NCBI GenBank assembly: GCA_026874595.1
Contig: CM049310.1
Location: forward strand, 77,741,056 to 77,805,055
Source: Sipunculus nudus
Lineage: Eukaryota; Annelida; Sipuncula; Golfingiida; Sipunculidae
DNA: 64,000 nucleotides
Direction: 5' to 3'
In this document: positions 34,650 to 49,600 of the stretch, piece by piece
Numbering within the stretch: the first letter of the stretch is position 1
Layout of the letters: each line of letters starts with the position of its first letter
The notes under the pieces: generated by a model
What the model was told of the DNA's origin: nothing
The model's input: only the letters and a program-made list of their open reading frames with translations
Databases searched by the model: none
Translations under genes and position numbers: made by a program

Positions 34650-37600
34650 CTGTAATGAATGATTACAACATCATCCAATCATAATATAACACCAAACTGA
34701 TTATTCTTTACCTGCAAGCAGCCAATGACAACAATGTCAGCCAATTACATTAAGATAGTCAAGTAAATGCCAATGATTTAATAATTATTTTGGAAAAACA
34801 AAGACTGAAGCAAATATAATATCAATTATGTATATATGTATGTGTTCACATGTATCAAACATAAAGGTGTGTATTGTATTTTAGCTACAAGGTTTTTGTA
34901 TGATATTAAGATTTTCTTTGTCAAATTTATAGATCATATAATCACCAGACAGGTGATTTTGTCACATCATAAATTCGGCATGTTATGATGAACATTAATG
35001 TAACAAGAAGCTGATATTATGAAATTATTCCATAATTCAAACTAGTTCATAGAGTTCATCTGATCAAATTATTATACATCATTTATTCTTAGGTCTCAGT
35101 ATTTCAGATTTTCAATAAATAAAATATGCTCATTAGGCTACAATTCTGGCTCAATATAGCACAGTTTGAAACTTTCTTTCATGATACTTATAACTCGAAC
35201 AAGAAGTATAAATGAGGAAGTATTTTTTCCTCTTCTTTTTATGTAAGCAACAACTCACCCTAGCATAATCTCTGAGTAATTCAAAGTCACTTTGTGACAG
35301 GAACTGATTGTACATAACACCCTCTGTGAACTTGAATCTGTCTCTCTCCAACTCCCATAATCGAATCTGATCTGTGATGGTTGGTGGCAGGATGGGGGTC
35401 TGAAAGATCAAAAATCATTCATTACGCATGAAAACAGGTAATAGGAAATCTCATAAAATTAAAGCCAGAGAAATGACAGATCCTCTGTGCAGAAAGGAGA
35501 GACTTCTTCCTGGGCTAACTGGGCATGTGTTTAGATCGGTCAACGTATTGGTCAAGCCAGATATCCACCTACCTTATCTATAGAATTTATGTGATGTCTG
35601 GCTTACACTGCTTATATATTAATGAAATCTAGGTACCAGTAATTTCTGTCACGAAAAACTGTTGTAATGCCTCTGTGATAGATGTAAGGGTTTGTTTATC
35701 TACAAGCTGTTAGTAAACACAGCAATGTTAAGAAAAAAATAAAAAAAACATGTAGCCTAAGGTGGTTGGTTGCATATATGCCAAGGTTGAAAGACCATTA
35801 GTCTAAAACACACTTGGCAAGACTCTGGTTCATCTCGCTTGCCACCAGATGTCCTTGTTGAATGTATTCAGATTATTTTGGCAGGCCCCCCAGGTTATAA
35901 ACATGTGGATATAAACAAAACAAAAAGCCTGAGCCTGTGTGTGATGGGATCATTGTTTTCCTACCTATTTTAACAGGTCTTTAATAGACAGACATCAAAT
36001 ATCAGAATAGGCCACTTTAAAAATGATGTGTTCAATTTGATATGAATGGAGAGTGCATAAGACTTATACCATAAATTTCTCAATAGAATATGCATATTAT
36101 ATTAGGAATATGTCATTAACAAGTTTTGGAATTTTGTATGGAGTCAACATGTGTCTTCTAATTGGGGCATCAACATGATGCCAAACAGGCATTGATGCTT
36201 TCCAGTCATGTGCTGGGTGTAATTTATTGGTTTGCTGAATGTAATAAATTGGTAATCTCAGATTTTTTTATTAATGCTCTCATACAAAGAAGGAGTTAGG
36301 GGTGGATTTCAGCTAAATTTGGGTGCGTTTTTTATTAGGTACTCAATGTGCATCAATGAGTAAATATTCTGAGCATAAAGGGGGTGTGTTATCTAATGAG
36401 GGAGCATCTTCTGTTAAGAACTGTATGGTATGTGTAAACTGGCAGTAAAGGTAATGTGAGTACAATACAAACTTACCACGTGAAGCATTTCGGAATGTGC
36501 ATGTGTTCTGAGGAAACTTATTATCTGCAAGGAGAGACACCAGCTGGTTTTCATAATTGAAGAAAACATTGTCACAAAATTGTAAACATGCATGTTTAGC
36601 ATTTTTCAGCATGCAAACAGCACAAAACAATACTTCAAGATGGGTGAATAACCCAAAATCAATAGCTACCTGCTTCTACCTGTTAAACATTAAGAAAATC
36701 AAAAATTGCTGGTTTATAAACAGCCTATTCCTCATGCAGAAAAATCCAATCCACCTTGGGCTCAAAGTTAACAAGGAGCTAACACAGACCAATACATCAT
36801 AGATGTTGAGGGAAGGCTACATGAAGACTCTGACAGATTGTCTTTTACCTTGGAATGGCTGCACAAGTGTACCTTCGAACCCATAGCATGCTGTGAGTTA
36901 TGTCTGTTATAAACTCCACCCATGGTCACAATAAGGCCTTGGGGCGGGTAGTGATCTTTCTTTAACTCTGTCTGCTGAGGTTTTTAGTGAAAATTGCCAG
37001 GTTTCATGAACATTGTCCAGAATATTATGATGGGTTTGAGGGTTTCCATAACCTACTTTCCCAAGGAGCCAAAGGTGGGCTTAAGAGATTTAATCTACCC
37101 TCTCTGCCAAGGATCATAGGGTCAGTTTAACAAGTTTGTCAACCATCAAACCTTTCTGACTTGGCATAAGTGTTGGAAGGGCATATTCAGTGGGCTTGAG
37201 ATATTCCAGTGACTCTCTGTTAAAGGTACATAATCATTTGCAAAAACGTGTATTATCTCATGCTATTAGTTTATTTTGGCCAAATATAAAAGGTCCCGAA
37301 GTACACCATAATGGCACATGGACTATCTTCAGTTGATATGTGTTATGGTTCTGTGTGGGTGTAAACACAGGCCATGTGTGTCTGTTTACCATAACAAGAC
37401 TAGGGGACAAGAGGTCTTAATCTTGAGCATGCATGGCAACTCCCAACCATGAACAAGGGACCTATGGGTCACTGTGCTCAGCTGACGTTAACCTTGAAGG
37501 TAAAAATCTAAAATAATATCAAATGGAGATAAAGTGTAAGAGGAAGAGGTAATAAAAGCCATGGTTGGTTTATATGATTGGTTTGTATTGATGAGCAAGA

Positions 37601-40600
37601 AATTGTTGCAAATAATATGCTGAAACTTAAGCATGTGAGCAGTTTGTGAACAAATGATCTGTACAATTACCATGATCATTAGTTGGCTTTTCGATTAACT
37701 GTTGACATTTTAGTAGTTTACACATTTGTTCAATCAAATCTTTTTTTTGTATAATGTATATTATTAAATATATGTTTTTTTTTATGAAATGTATACAGTT
37801 GAAATATAACTAATTAACAACATAAAACATGGCAAACAAAGCCTGATCTCAAATTCTGCTGATGCAGGAAAATAATGAACAAATGTTTGTAATAAATCCT
37901 CATTTTTTTATCACATCAATTTTTTTTTTAATTTAAGTTTATATTTCTATACATTTTCAATATAACATATATATCTGAATATAAAAGTTGATTCATAATT
38001 CTCAATTGCATCATCATAAATCTCAATCTTGTCAGATAACACCACAAATATTTATTTATTTTTTACCACAAAAATATATCTTTTAAATCTGCAAAACAAT
38101 AAATATCTAAAAAAAATACTTGATTTAGATTTCACAATTTTTAATTGTGTCTTTATTAATCCATAATGTGCTTCATATTTTATCATAATTTAAGCATACT
38201 GATGGGTTCCATTATGATTGGTAAAATCATTTTAAAGAAAAATGATTTCTTTAAAAATGCTAAATTACACAACATTGCATCTTCTGGATTACACCTTGAA
38301 TTACTTTTTCAAGGAAAGTTTTTGCATATCAGAGTGGAAACAGCATTACAATTAAGGAGATACAGTGAAAACAATAACAATACTGCATAACACTTGGTGG
38401 GTTGGGTTGGGGGGGGGGGGGGGTGATTCAGGTGGTGATATGAGAATAACTGTACACCTGTCACAGCAGGGGATCTCCCCCAGTGACTGTAACAAATCAG
38501 AAACCCTGGCTGACTTCCAGTGACCTGGAGTGGGACCCTGCATCTGTAATCTGTAATCAAAGCAAATGACTACAATAGAGGCTCAAGAAAAAAATCAATA
38601 ACTAGCTTTATTTTCAAGCTTTTATTTCCAAATTTCAGATTTAAACAAATTAAATATTTATGTTTACATGCTGTGAAAATTAAATCAATGGTAATTACAG
38701 GAAAAAAACGTGCCATGGTCAAAGTTGGGCAAAATTTAAGGTACTGATTTTATTTTTATGTTAATTACTTAAAAAATTTACAAAATTCAGATCTAATTTT
38801 GGGTAAACAACTGAATCTTAATTAAACATAGTTATATACTTGGGAAAATAGACTCTAGTTTCAAAATTTTTCATGTTAAGTGAGTAAATATTTTTCCTGA
38901 TTTTTTACAAAGTCCATTATGTTTGGGCCCATAACTTAAAGAATTTATACTTAACAGACTTAATTTCTGGCATGTACATAGGAACTATATAGAAGAATAT
39001 TCATGGTAAATATGAGGAAAAACAGATGAGTGGTTTTGATATTAGGCAGTCCTGAAGTGTGAAAATAGGTTTTTAATAAAAAATTGAGGTTTTTCCTTAA
39101 TTTCTCAAAGGAATGAAGTCGCAAAGACCCAGTTTTCGGCTTGGTAGGAGATCTTGGGGACATCTAACATTATGCTGAATTTTGGATTCCTAGGTCTTAC
39201 GGTTTCAAAACGTGCCACATCTACGGACGGACGGATGGACGGACGGACAGACGGACGGACGACGGACAATGGACCACGACTATAGCTCAGATGACTTATA
39301 GTCAGCTGAGCTAAAAACATGAAAGAAGAAACACAGAAGAAAACTTCAGTCTGAAGCGATGATCATGTGACAGGCGTGCTATGTTTCTGTTTAGTGCCAC
39401 TGATTGTGCTTAATGCAAGTTTTTTTCCACTCATGTACAGGAGTAAGCAAACAGTTGTACAATGATATATTGGCAAATATTGTAATATGTTAAGGAGTAC
39501 ACACTGCATTGTATGTATATTTAACATATCTGGTATGTGAATAGATCCCTCTAAGGAATTGAAGCCACAGTTAATAGAGCCTCAGAGTTGGGTAAGAGGT
39601 TTGGAATGTTCCATCAAACCTCCTTGTGTGTTTGATTTGAAATATACAGAAGACTAAAGAAGTTTTAATAAACTATATTTTTAATCTACGTTAACAACAT
39701 TAGATTTTAACTGAATCATAACTGAGTCTACATGGTAGACTTTTTTTAATTTTCTTAACATTTGGGGGAACAGATATAAGTTGTCTCTTTAAAATAAAAT
39801 ACTCACACATACATGCCAAAATCCTTTAATTTGTTCATTAATTTTTCTGTACTTCTAACATTCCTCCCCAGTTTAATCTCCATCCACAATTAAGGTGATT
39901 TTATCCTTTGGTCCAATTAAATATTCTCAAATGAATGATAATTTTATATAAAGCACACACACACACACACACACACCTGTTCTGCTGTGATGCCCCTGCA
40001 CAGTGCTTCTCTTACACTGTCTCTGGTAATCACAGCAACTGACAGGTTTGGAAATCTATGAAGAAAAAAAAAATTAGGAGAATAATGATATTTTATGTTA
40101 AAATATTTATTGATTATCAAAATTATTTAATATAAAGAATATTCAAATGTTTATCTTGCAAAACAACATGTATATTCCATGATAATTCTTATGCAATGCA
40201 TTGAAAATAAACCCTGTCTATGCTCAATTAACTTATATGAAATTAACAATTGGGATGTAACTGAAATTAAGTAAAAAACTGCAGTGTTAACCGTATTAGT
40301 TTATTAAAAATACTCACCTGTATCTCATTTCACAAAATAACCCCAAGAGTGCCACTTGTAGAGGGGAATCTGCAAAATAAAAACAAGATATTAAACTTTG
40401 GGAAAAAAATCATGGAAAAATCATCATGGAAATAGGACACCAGAAGAAAGAGCGATGTTGGGCAAAATATGAAGGGATTAGAAGAAAATACAAGAATGAG
40501 TCACAAAATGTGTATATGAGTTTAAGAAGCTCGAAAGCACAGGAGAATGGACATAAAATGGTTAAAATTGTGGGTGGGGGCCATGAATCTTGGCTTGTGA

Positions 40601-43600
40601 TGCACATCACCCATGATGCATCTGTGTGCAAATTTAGTGAGATTTTAACTAACAATTGCTGAGAACAACTGCTAGAAGAAAGATTATAGACAATGGATAG
40701 ACACTGTCTGAAAGACCACTTGTCTTATCAGACCACCTGTCTCCACCTATCTATTAATTAAGACCATCCTTGAGTTAACCAAAAGCATGCACATTGGTTA
40801 TAACTGACCTTTTTTTTATTTTATTATTTTATTATATTAACTGACCTGTCACCTGTGAATTAAGACCACTTTTGGCCAGTCCCACAGATGGTCTTATTAC
40901 ACAGTATTCACTGTATATGCTTATATTACCCCTAACTTGGGTTACTGCACATGATTAAGCACCATAATCAATGACAAGAGTTATTACCTGTGTAAGCGTA
41001 TACCCTGTAGTTTGTTTCCACGACAATATAACCTGGACGACTCGTGTCTGCCCTGGTTTCTTTCAGACCTGACGCTAGGTTGATGGCTAACCTGGTTGGG
41101 TAGTACCTCTGTGATTTTCTCTGAAAACGAGGCAGAAAAACACATACTGTAAACTAGATGTGTTTGAACGACATGAATGCCCCTGCCTGGGGCAAAAAAG
41201 AAACATTTGTAAAATTTTGAAAAATTTTTTAAGTTGAGTAGGTGTCGTATGGTCAAAAGTAGGTCAACAAGGGCAAAATGCAAACTCGATCTGTAACGGT
41301 TCATTATCAAGAAACACACCAAAAATCATGCCAGCATATGCAGGCATTATGAAAAAAAATCCATACATGTGCATTTTCCATAAAAATTTCTGTCTTTCAT
41401 GAAATTTTCAATGTTTAGGAGCCGTAAAACAATGAAAAGTAGGTCAACCGGGATGAAACGCGAACTTGATCTGTAACTGGTCTATATCTGCCCACACACC
41501 ACCAAATATCAGGCCAATATCTGCAGGCATTGTGAAAAATGTCTGTACATGTGTATCTGTCATGAATATTTCTATTTTTCATGAAATTTTCTAAGTTTAG
41601 GAGCCGTAAAATGGTCAAAAGTAGGTCTACCGGGACAAAACACAAACTCGATCTGGAACTGGTCTATATCTGTCCACACACCAAAAATCAGGCCAATATC
41701 TGAAGGCATTGTGAAAAAAAATCCGTACATGTATATGAAATTTCATATTTTTCATGAAATTTTCTATGTTCAGGAGCCGTAAAACAGTCAAAAGTTGGTC
41801 AACCGGGACGAAACGCGAACTCGATCTGTAACTGGTCTATATCTGCTTATGGTACTTCTCCTTTGTTTGTAAATAGTGAAAATCCCCCCATATTTGTGGC
41901 CACTTTTTCCACAAACACTTAATGTGAAATATATATTTTTGGTGGAGAAGATAAATCAACTGATAATCCTATACTGGAACAGTTGTGTGTTAATTTTGCT
42001 TTGAATATCTGATTAGATTATTTTCACAACTGTCAACTGCATATAACTTATATTAACAATACTGTCCTATAAATAGAAAAGTTATAAATTTAAATATATG
42101 TAAAGAAAAATTATACATAACCATCCTTTTGTGAAAAACTATCTTTGATATTCAGGACGTTTGTATTTACAGTAATTCGTTAAAAATTGCTGACTTTGGT
42201 AAACAATGGTGTTGAAAAAGTATTTTAAGTATTTTCAACATTCTGGCAGTCTGTCTTTGATGTTTGTGAAGCAATTTTTCTCAGCAGTTTTGCAGTTATT
42301 TCAATACAATTCTTTTGCTTCAACTGTATGGTAATAGCTTAAATGATAGTTAACCCATGTTTATCAACAGAGCTGAGATTCTGGACATAACATATCAGAT
42401 ATAAATTAAAGGTTATAGTCTGACAGACTTCAGATTTCAGGAAATATTGATTCAGCAAAACATATATTTCGTGTATTTACAAATTCATAAGTCATATTCT
42501 ACTCACATGATGTGCCTATCTACACCATTTCACTTTCATATAATAAAGAGCAACACACAAAGAGCAGTTGAGATAACAGGTAAGCACAGAACATTTCTAG
42601 AGCACAGGTATTTTAAGTTTCCGTTTTACAATTACGAAACATTATCTTATTCTGGCATCATTTACAAAACTGTTTGATTTTGCTTTGTGATAGGGGCATC
42701 AGCTTCAGTAGAATATTGTTTGTTTAACAATTTACCTTGCGCTGATATACAAGACCAAATTCCCTCAGATGCTGGAGAAACCTCTGCTGGGAATCATTCA
42801 TGCCTTCTGTGGAGTAGTCCTGAAGTAAAAACAATGATGAATTATGGTAAAGGGCATCTGTAACATAAAATGTTTGTCACATATAGTGAGTGAAATCTCG
42901 AACAATGACCACTCCCCCTGAGATGGTCACTTACTTTGGTCCCCGACTAATGTATATCATAAAATAAGCCTCCTGATAACATGACCAGCCTGCTATTATG
43001 ACAACTATGGCTAAAGCCACAGGTTATCATTTTAATGAGATTTCACTGTTTATCAAAATGACTTCATGTAACTGTCTCAGAGTCAGATAATGAGATATGG
43101 GTATTCATACATATAGCCTAAAAAGGTTATCAACCATGAACCTCCCACATTAAGACTTAGTAGCTAAAACAATAAGAAATTCTTCAGAAATATTGCATAA
43201 CCACTCATCCATAACCCTAAGTGCAAACAGTAATCCCATCTAACTTTATACTTGATTATTTTCTTAAACCAATCATCCCTGTGGAGAATGATATGCAGTA
43301 AAAGAGCTGTTTTTCTTTTTCTCAGCAACATCCTTGGTGTCCAGATAAACATGCTTAATCTCATTATGATTGTGGAACAGGTCATGTTATATTAACTTAC
43401 CTTGCCTAATGTAGAGAAACTGAGTTGAAACAAAAAGGAAAGACACTCGACTAGGTCCATTCCTCGAGACTGCAATGACATCAAACAGATAAATATATCA
43501 ACTAGACATTTCTTGGCACTGCAGGTGCCAGAGTATCCCCAGACATAGTAGCCCCCCCCCCCCCCTTCAAGAATAGACCCCCATTTTTAGCAGCACATAC

Positions 43601-46600
43601 TGACACTTGGCATATTTATTGTTTCTTCCATCTAACAATCCACAATCTTGTTGAAGATGTTGGTCCTGTGACCTTGATCTTTTTAAAGATGTGTCCTGTG
43701 ACTTTGACCTTTGACCTCATGACCCCAAAATCAATTCAGGTCTAGCTTTTACAATGGGACATATGCAAGTCAAGTTTGAAATCTATACATCAATAAAGCA
43801 GGAATTATCATCCAGAAACTAAATTTTTGACAGATGGCTCCTGTGACCTTCACCTTTGACCTTGTGACCTCAAAATTGATAGTGTTCTTCCTCTCTTGGC
43901 AGGAGAACTATATGTGCAAGATGAAAGATCCGAGATGAAATGATTGGCTGAAAATGCATCCACATCTTTTTAAAGATGTGTCCTGTGACCTTGACCTTTG
44001 ACCTCATGACCCCAAAAACAATTTTGGTCTTGCTTATCCAATGGGACATATACAAGTCAAGTTTGAAATCCATACATCAATAAAGCAGGAATTATCATCC
44101 AGAAACTAATTTTTGGACAGATGGCTCCTGTGACCTTCACCATTGACCTTGTGACCTCAAAATTGATAGGGGTCATCCACTCCTGGCAGGTGAACTATAT
44201 GTGCAAGATGAAAGATCTGAAATGAATTGTTTGGCTGAAAATGCATCCACAATCTTTTTAAAGAGGTTTCCTGTAACCTTGAACTTTGACCTCATGACCC
44301 CAAAACCAATTAGGGTCTTAATTTTCCAATGGGCAAAATACAATTCAAGTTTGTAATCCATACATCAATAAAAGAAGGAATTATCATCCAGAAACTAATT
44401 TTTGGACAGATGGCTCCTGTGACCTTCACCTTTGACCTTGTGACCTCAAAATTGATAGGGTTCTCCCTCTCTTAGCAGGTGAACTATATGTGCAAGATGA
44501 AAGATCTGAGATGAAATGTTTGGCTGAAAATGCATCCACATCTTTTTTTAAGATGTGTCCTGTGACCTTGACCTTTGACCTCATGACCCCAAAACCAATT
44601 TGGACATATACAAGTCAAGTTTGAAATCCATACATCAATAAAAGCAGGAATTATCATCCAGAAACTAATTTTTGGACAGATGGCTCCTGTGACCTTCACC
44701 TTTGACCTTGTGACCTCAAAATTGATAGTGTTCTTCCTCTATTGGCAGGAGAACTATATGTGCAAGATGAAAGATCCGAGATGAAATGATTGGCTGAAAA
44801 TGCATCCACATCTTTTTAAAGATGTGTCCTGTGACCTTGACCTTTGACCTCATGACCCCAAAAACAATTTTGGTCTTGCTTATCCAATGGGACATATACA
44901 AGTCAAGTTTGAAATCCATACATCAATAAAGCAGGAATTATCATCCAGAAACTAATTTTTGGACAGATGGCTCCTGTGACCTTCACCATTGACCTTGTGA
45001 CCTCAAAATTGATAGGGGTCATCCACTCCTGGCAGGTGAACTATATGTGCAAGATGAAAGATCTGAAATGAATTGTTTGGCTGAAAATGCATCCACAATC
45101 TTTTTAAAGAGGTTTCCTGTAACCTTGACCTTTGACCTCATGACCCCAAAACCAATTAGGGTCTTAATTTTCCAATGGGCAAAATACAATTCAAGTTTGT
45201 AATCCATACATCAATAAAAGAAGGAATTATCATCCAGAAACTAATTTTTGGACAGATGGCTCCTGTGACCTTCACCTTTGACCTTGTGACCTCAAAATTG
45301 ATAGGGTTCTCCCTCTCTTAGCAGGTGAACTATATGTGCAAGATGAAAGATCTGAGATGAAATGTTTGGCTGAAAATGCATCCACATCTTTTTAAAGATG
45401 TGTCCTGTGACCTTGACCTTTGACCTCATGACCCCAAAACCAATTTGGACATATACAAGTCAAGTTTGAAATCCATACATCAATAAAAGCAGGAATTATC
45501 ATCCAGAAACTAATTTTTGGACAGATGGCTCCTGTGACCTTCACCTTTGACCTTGTGACCTCAAAATTGATAGGGGTCTTCCACTCTTGGCAGGTGAACT
45601 ATATGTGCAAGATGAAAGATCTGAGATAAATTGTTTGGCTCAAAATGCATCCACAATATTTTTAAAGGGGTTTCCTGTGTCCTTGACCTTTGACCTCATG
45701 ACTCCAAAATCAATTCAGGTCTTGCTTTTCCAATGGGTCAAATACAAGTCAAGTTTGAAATCCATACATCAATAAAAGCAGGAATTATCATCCAGAAACT
45801 TATCTTTGGACAGATGGCTCCTGTGACCTTCACCTTTGACCTTGTGACCTCAAAATTGATAGGGTTCTTCCTCTCTTGGTAGGTGAACTATATGTGCAAG
45901 ATGAAAGATCCGAGATAAATTGTTTGGCTCAAAATGCATCCACAATATTTTTAAAGGGGTTTCCTGTGACCTTGACCTTTGACCTCATGACTCCAAAATC
46001 AATTCAGGTCTTGCTTTTCCAATGGGTCAAATACAAGTCAAGTTTGAAATCCATACATCAATAAAAGCAGGAATTATCATCCAGAAACTTATCTTTGGAC
46101 AGATGGCTCCTGTGACCTTCACCTTTGACCTTGTGACCTCAAAATTGATAGGGTTCTTCCTCTCTTGGTAGGTGAACTATATGTGCAAGATGAAAGATCT
46201 GAGATGATATGTTTGGCTGAAAATGCATCCACAATCTTTTTAAAGATGTGTCCTGTGACCTTGACCTTTGACCTAATGACCCCAAAATCAATTTGGGTCT
46301 TGCTTTTCCAATGGGACATATACAAGTCAAGTTTGAAATCCATACATTAATAAAGCAGGAATTATCATCCAGAAACTAATTTTTGGACAGATGGCTCCTG
46401 TGACCTTCACCATTGACCTTGTGACCTCAAAATTGAAAGGGGTCATCCACTCCTGGCAGGTGAACTATATGTGCAAGATGAAAGATCTGAAATGAATTTG
46501 TTTGGCTGAAAATGCATCCACAATCTTTTTAAAGAGGTTTCCTGTGACCTTGACCTTTGACCTCATGACCCCAAAACCAATTCGGGTCTTGCTTTTCCAA

Positions 46601-49600
46601 TGGGCAAAATACAATTCAAGTTTGTAATCCATACATCAATAAAAGAAGGAATTATCATCCAGAAACTAATTTTTGGACAGATGGCTCCTGTGACCTTCAC
46701 CTTTGACCTTGTGACCTCAAAATTGATAGGGTTCTCCCTCTCTTGGCAGGTGAACTATATGTGCAAGATGAAAGATCTGAGATGAAATGTTTGGCTGAAA
46801 ATGCATCCACATCTTTTTAAAGATGTGTCCTGTGACCTTGACCTTTGACCTCATGAACCCAAAACCAATTTGGACATATACAAGTCAAGTTTGAAATCCA
46901 TACATCAATAAAAGCAGGAATTATCATCCAGAAACTAATTTTTGGACAGATGGCTCCTGTGACCTTCACCTTTGACCTTGTGACCTCAAAATTGACAGGG
47001 GTCTTCCACTCTTGGCAGGTGAACTATATGTGCAAGATGAAAGATCTGAGATAAATTTTTTGGCTCAAAATGCATCCACAATCTTTTTAAAGAGGTTTCC
47101 TGTGACCTTGACCTTTGACCTCATGACCCCAAAATCAATTCAGGTCTTGCTTTTCCAATGGGTCAAATACAAGTCAAGTTTGAAATCCATACATCAATAA
47201 AAGCAGGAATTATCATCCAGAAACTTATCTTTGGACAGATGGCTCCTGTGACCTTCACCTTTGACCTTATGACCTCAAAATTGATAGGGTTCTTCCTCTC
47301 TTGGTAGGTGAACTATATGTGCAAGATGAAAGATCTGAGATGATATGTTTGGCTGAAAATGCATCCACAATCTTTTTAAAGATGTGTCCTGTGACCTTGA
47401 CCTTTGACCTAATGACCCCAAAATCAATTTGGGTCTTGCTTTTCCAATGGGACATATACAAGTCAAGTTTGAAATCCATACATCAATAAAAGCAGGAATT
47501 TTCATCCAGGAACTAATTTTTGGACAGATGGCTCCTGTGACCTTCACCTTTGACCTTGTGACCTCAAAACTGATAGGGGTCTTCCTCTATTGGCAGGTGA
47601 ACTATATGTGCAAGATGAAAGATCTGAAATGAATTTGTTTGGCTGAAAATGCATCCACAATCTTTTTAAAGAGGTTTCCTGTGACCTTGACCTTTGACCT
47701 CATGACCCCAAAACCAATTCGGGTCTTGCTTTTCCAATGGGCAAAATACAATTCAAGTTTGTAATCCATACATCAATAAAAGAAGGAATTATCATCCAGA
47801 AACTAATTTTTGGACAGATGGCTCCTGTGACCTTCACCTTTGTACTTGTGACCTCAAAATTGATAGGGTTCTCACTCTCTTGGCAGGTGAACTATATGTG
47901 CAAGATGAAAGATCTGAGATGAAATGTTTGGCTGAAAATGCATCCACATCTTTTTAAAGATGTGTCCTGTGACCTTGACCTTTGACCTCATGAACCCAAA
48001 ACCAATTTGGACATATACAAGTCAAGTTTGAAATCCATACATCAATAAAAGCAGGAATTATCATCCAGAAACTAATTTTTGGACAGATCCTGTGACCTTC
48101 ACCTTTGACCTTGTGACCTCAAAATTGACAGGGGTCTTCCACTCTTGGCAGGTGAACTATATGTGCAAGATGAAAGATCTGAGATAAATTTTTTGGCTCA
48201 AAATGCATCCACAATCTTTTTAAAGAGGTTTCCTGTGACCTTGACCTTTGACCTCATGACTCCAAAATCAATTCAGGTCTTGCTTTTCCAATGGGTCAAA
48301 TACAAGTCAAGTTTGAAATCCATACATCAATAAAAGCAGGAATTATCATCCAGAAACTTATCTTTGGACAGATGGCTCCTGTGACCTTCACCTTTGACCT
48401 TATGACCTCAAAATTGATAGGGTTCTTCCTCTCTTGGTAGGTGAACTATATGTGCAAGATGAAAGGTCTGAGATGATATGTTTGGCTGAAAATGCATCCA
48501 CAATCTTTTTAAAGATGTGTCCTGTGACCTGGACCTTTGACCTAATTACCCCAAAATCAATTTGGGTCTTGCTTTTCCAATGGGACATATACAAGTCAAG
48601 TTTGAAATCCATACATCAATAAAAGCAGGAATTTTCATCCAGGAACTAATTTTTGGACAGATGGCTCCTGTGACCTTCACCTTTGACCTTGTGACCTCAA
48701 AACTGATAGGGGTCTTCCTCTATTGGCAGATGACTAATATGTGCAAGATGAAAGGTTTGAGATGAAATGTTTGGCTGAAAATGCATCCACAATCTTTTTA
48801 AAGATGTGTCCTGTGACCTTGACCTTTGACCTCATGACCCCAAAATCTATTGAAGTCTTGCTTTTCCAGTGGGACATATATAAGTCAAGTTTGAAATCAA
48901 TATATCAATAAAAACAGGAATTATCATCCAGAAACTAATTTATGGACAGATAGCTCCTGTGGCCTTGACCTTTGACCTTATGACCCCAACATTGATATCG
49001 ATCATCCACTATTGGCAAGTGAGCTATATATTCAAGATGGAAGACCAAGGATGAAAGTTTGGCTTAAAATGCATCCACAGTATCTTTTAAAATGCCAGTC
49101 AAGTGACCTCGACCTTTGACCTCATGACCCTGGAACCTATAGGGTTCTTACTTTAGTGGTAGGCCATACATAAGTCATGTTTGAAATCCAAATGGCTATC
49201 AACACTGGAGATATCATAATAGGGGTGTGTGATTTTCACCATATATGGCAATATTCAAGGTCAAGGCCACTTTCATAGGAAAGGTCATGACCCCAATTTA
49301 AATAAACATCATCCCATAACCCATACCTATGTATATGCATAATATAAAAGAAATCTGTCCATTAGTTTTTGACTTATAATTCTCACAGTACTGTAAGGTG
49401 GCAATTTTGGGGGTATTAAACGGCACGAAAACAAGTAAAGAATAATAGGTGGCGCCACCAGTTTCTGGAACATGACAACCCTATCCATGATCTTCCATCA
49501 GGTTGATTTTGGGATGAATCCATGCAAGATTTCTTGAGATATTAAAGAATTTGTGTGATTTTCCCCGAAATTGGACCTATTCAAGGTCAAGGACACTCTC

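Larger units (their letters stand above)
24400..36610 (-). repeat. Right arm of a large diverged inverted duplication
   Basis: Partner of the left arm at 2945-17066. This arm holds the intact last three exons of GTF2H4 with good splice sites, so it is probably the ancestral copy. Material private to this arm includes 25.1-26.3 kb, the nested Harbinger-like insertion at 30166-31601, and about 32.1-33.0 kb. The homology ends at 24400, directly beside a small TIR element (24173-24394). At the far end it fades near 36610, about 85 bp upstream of the acceptor of the exon at 36477-36524. Confidence 0.8.

Noticed and set aside
39283-39313. TAGCTCAGATG resembling a tRNA-type A box, hinting at a SINE
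   Set aside because: No B box downstream at the right spacing in either orientation, and the sequence is explained by the terminal hairpin.
45587-48765. Recurring 61-70-codon open frames on both strands in the satellite
   Set aside because: They repeat with the satellite period, have no start context or codon signal, and exist in both strands of the same DNA, so they are by-products of the repeat.
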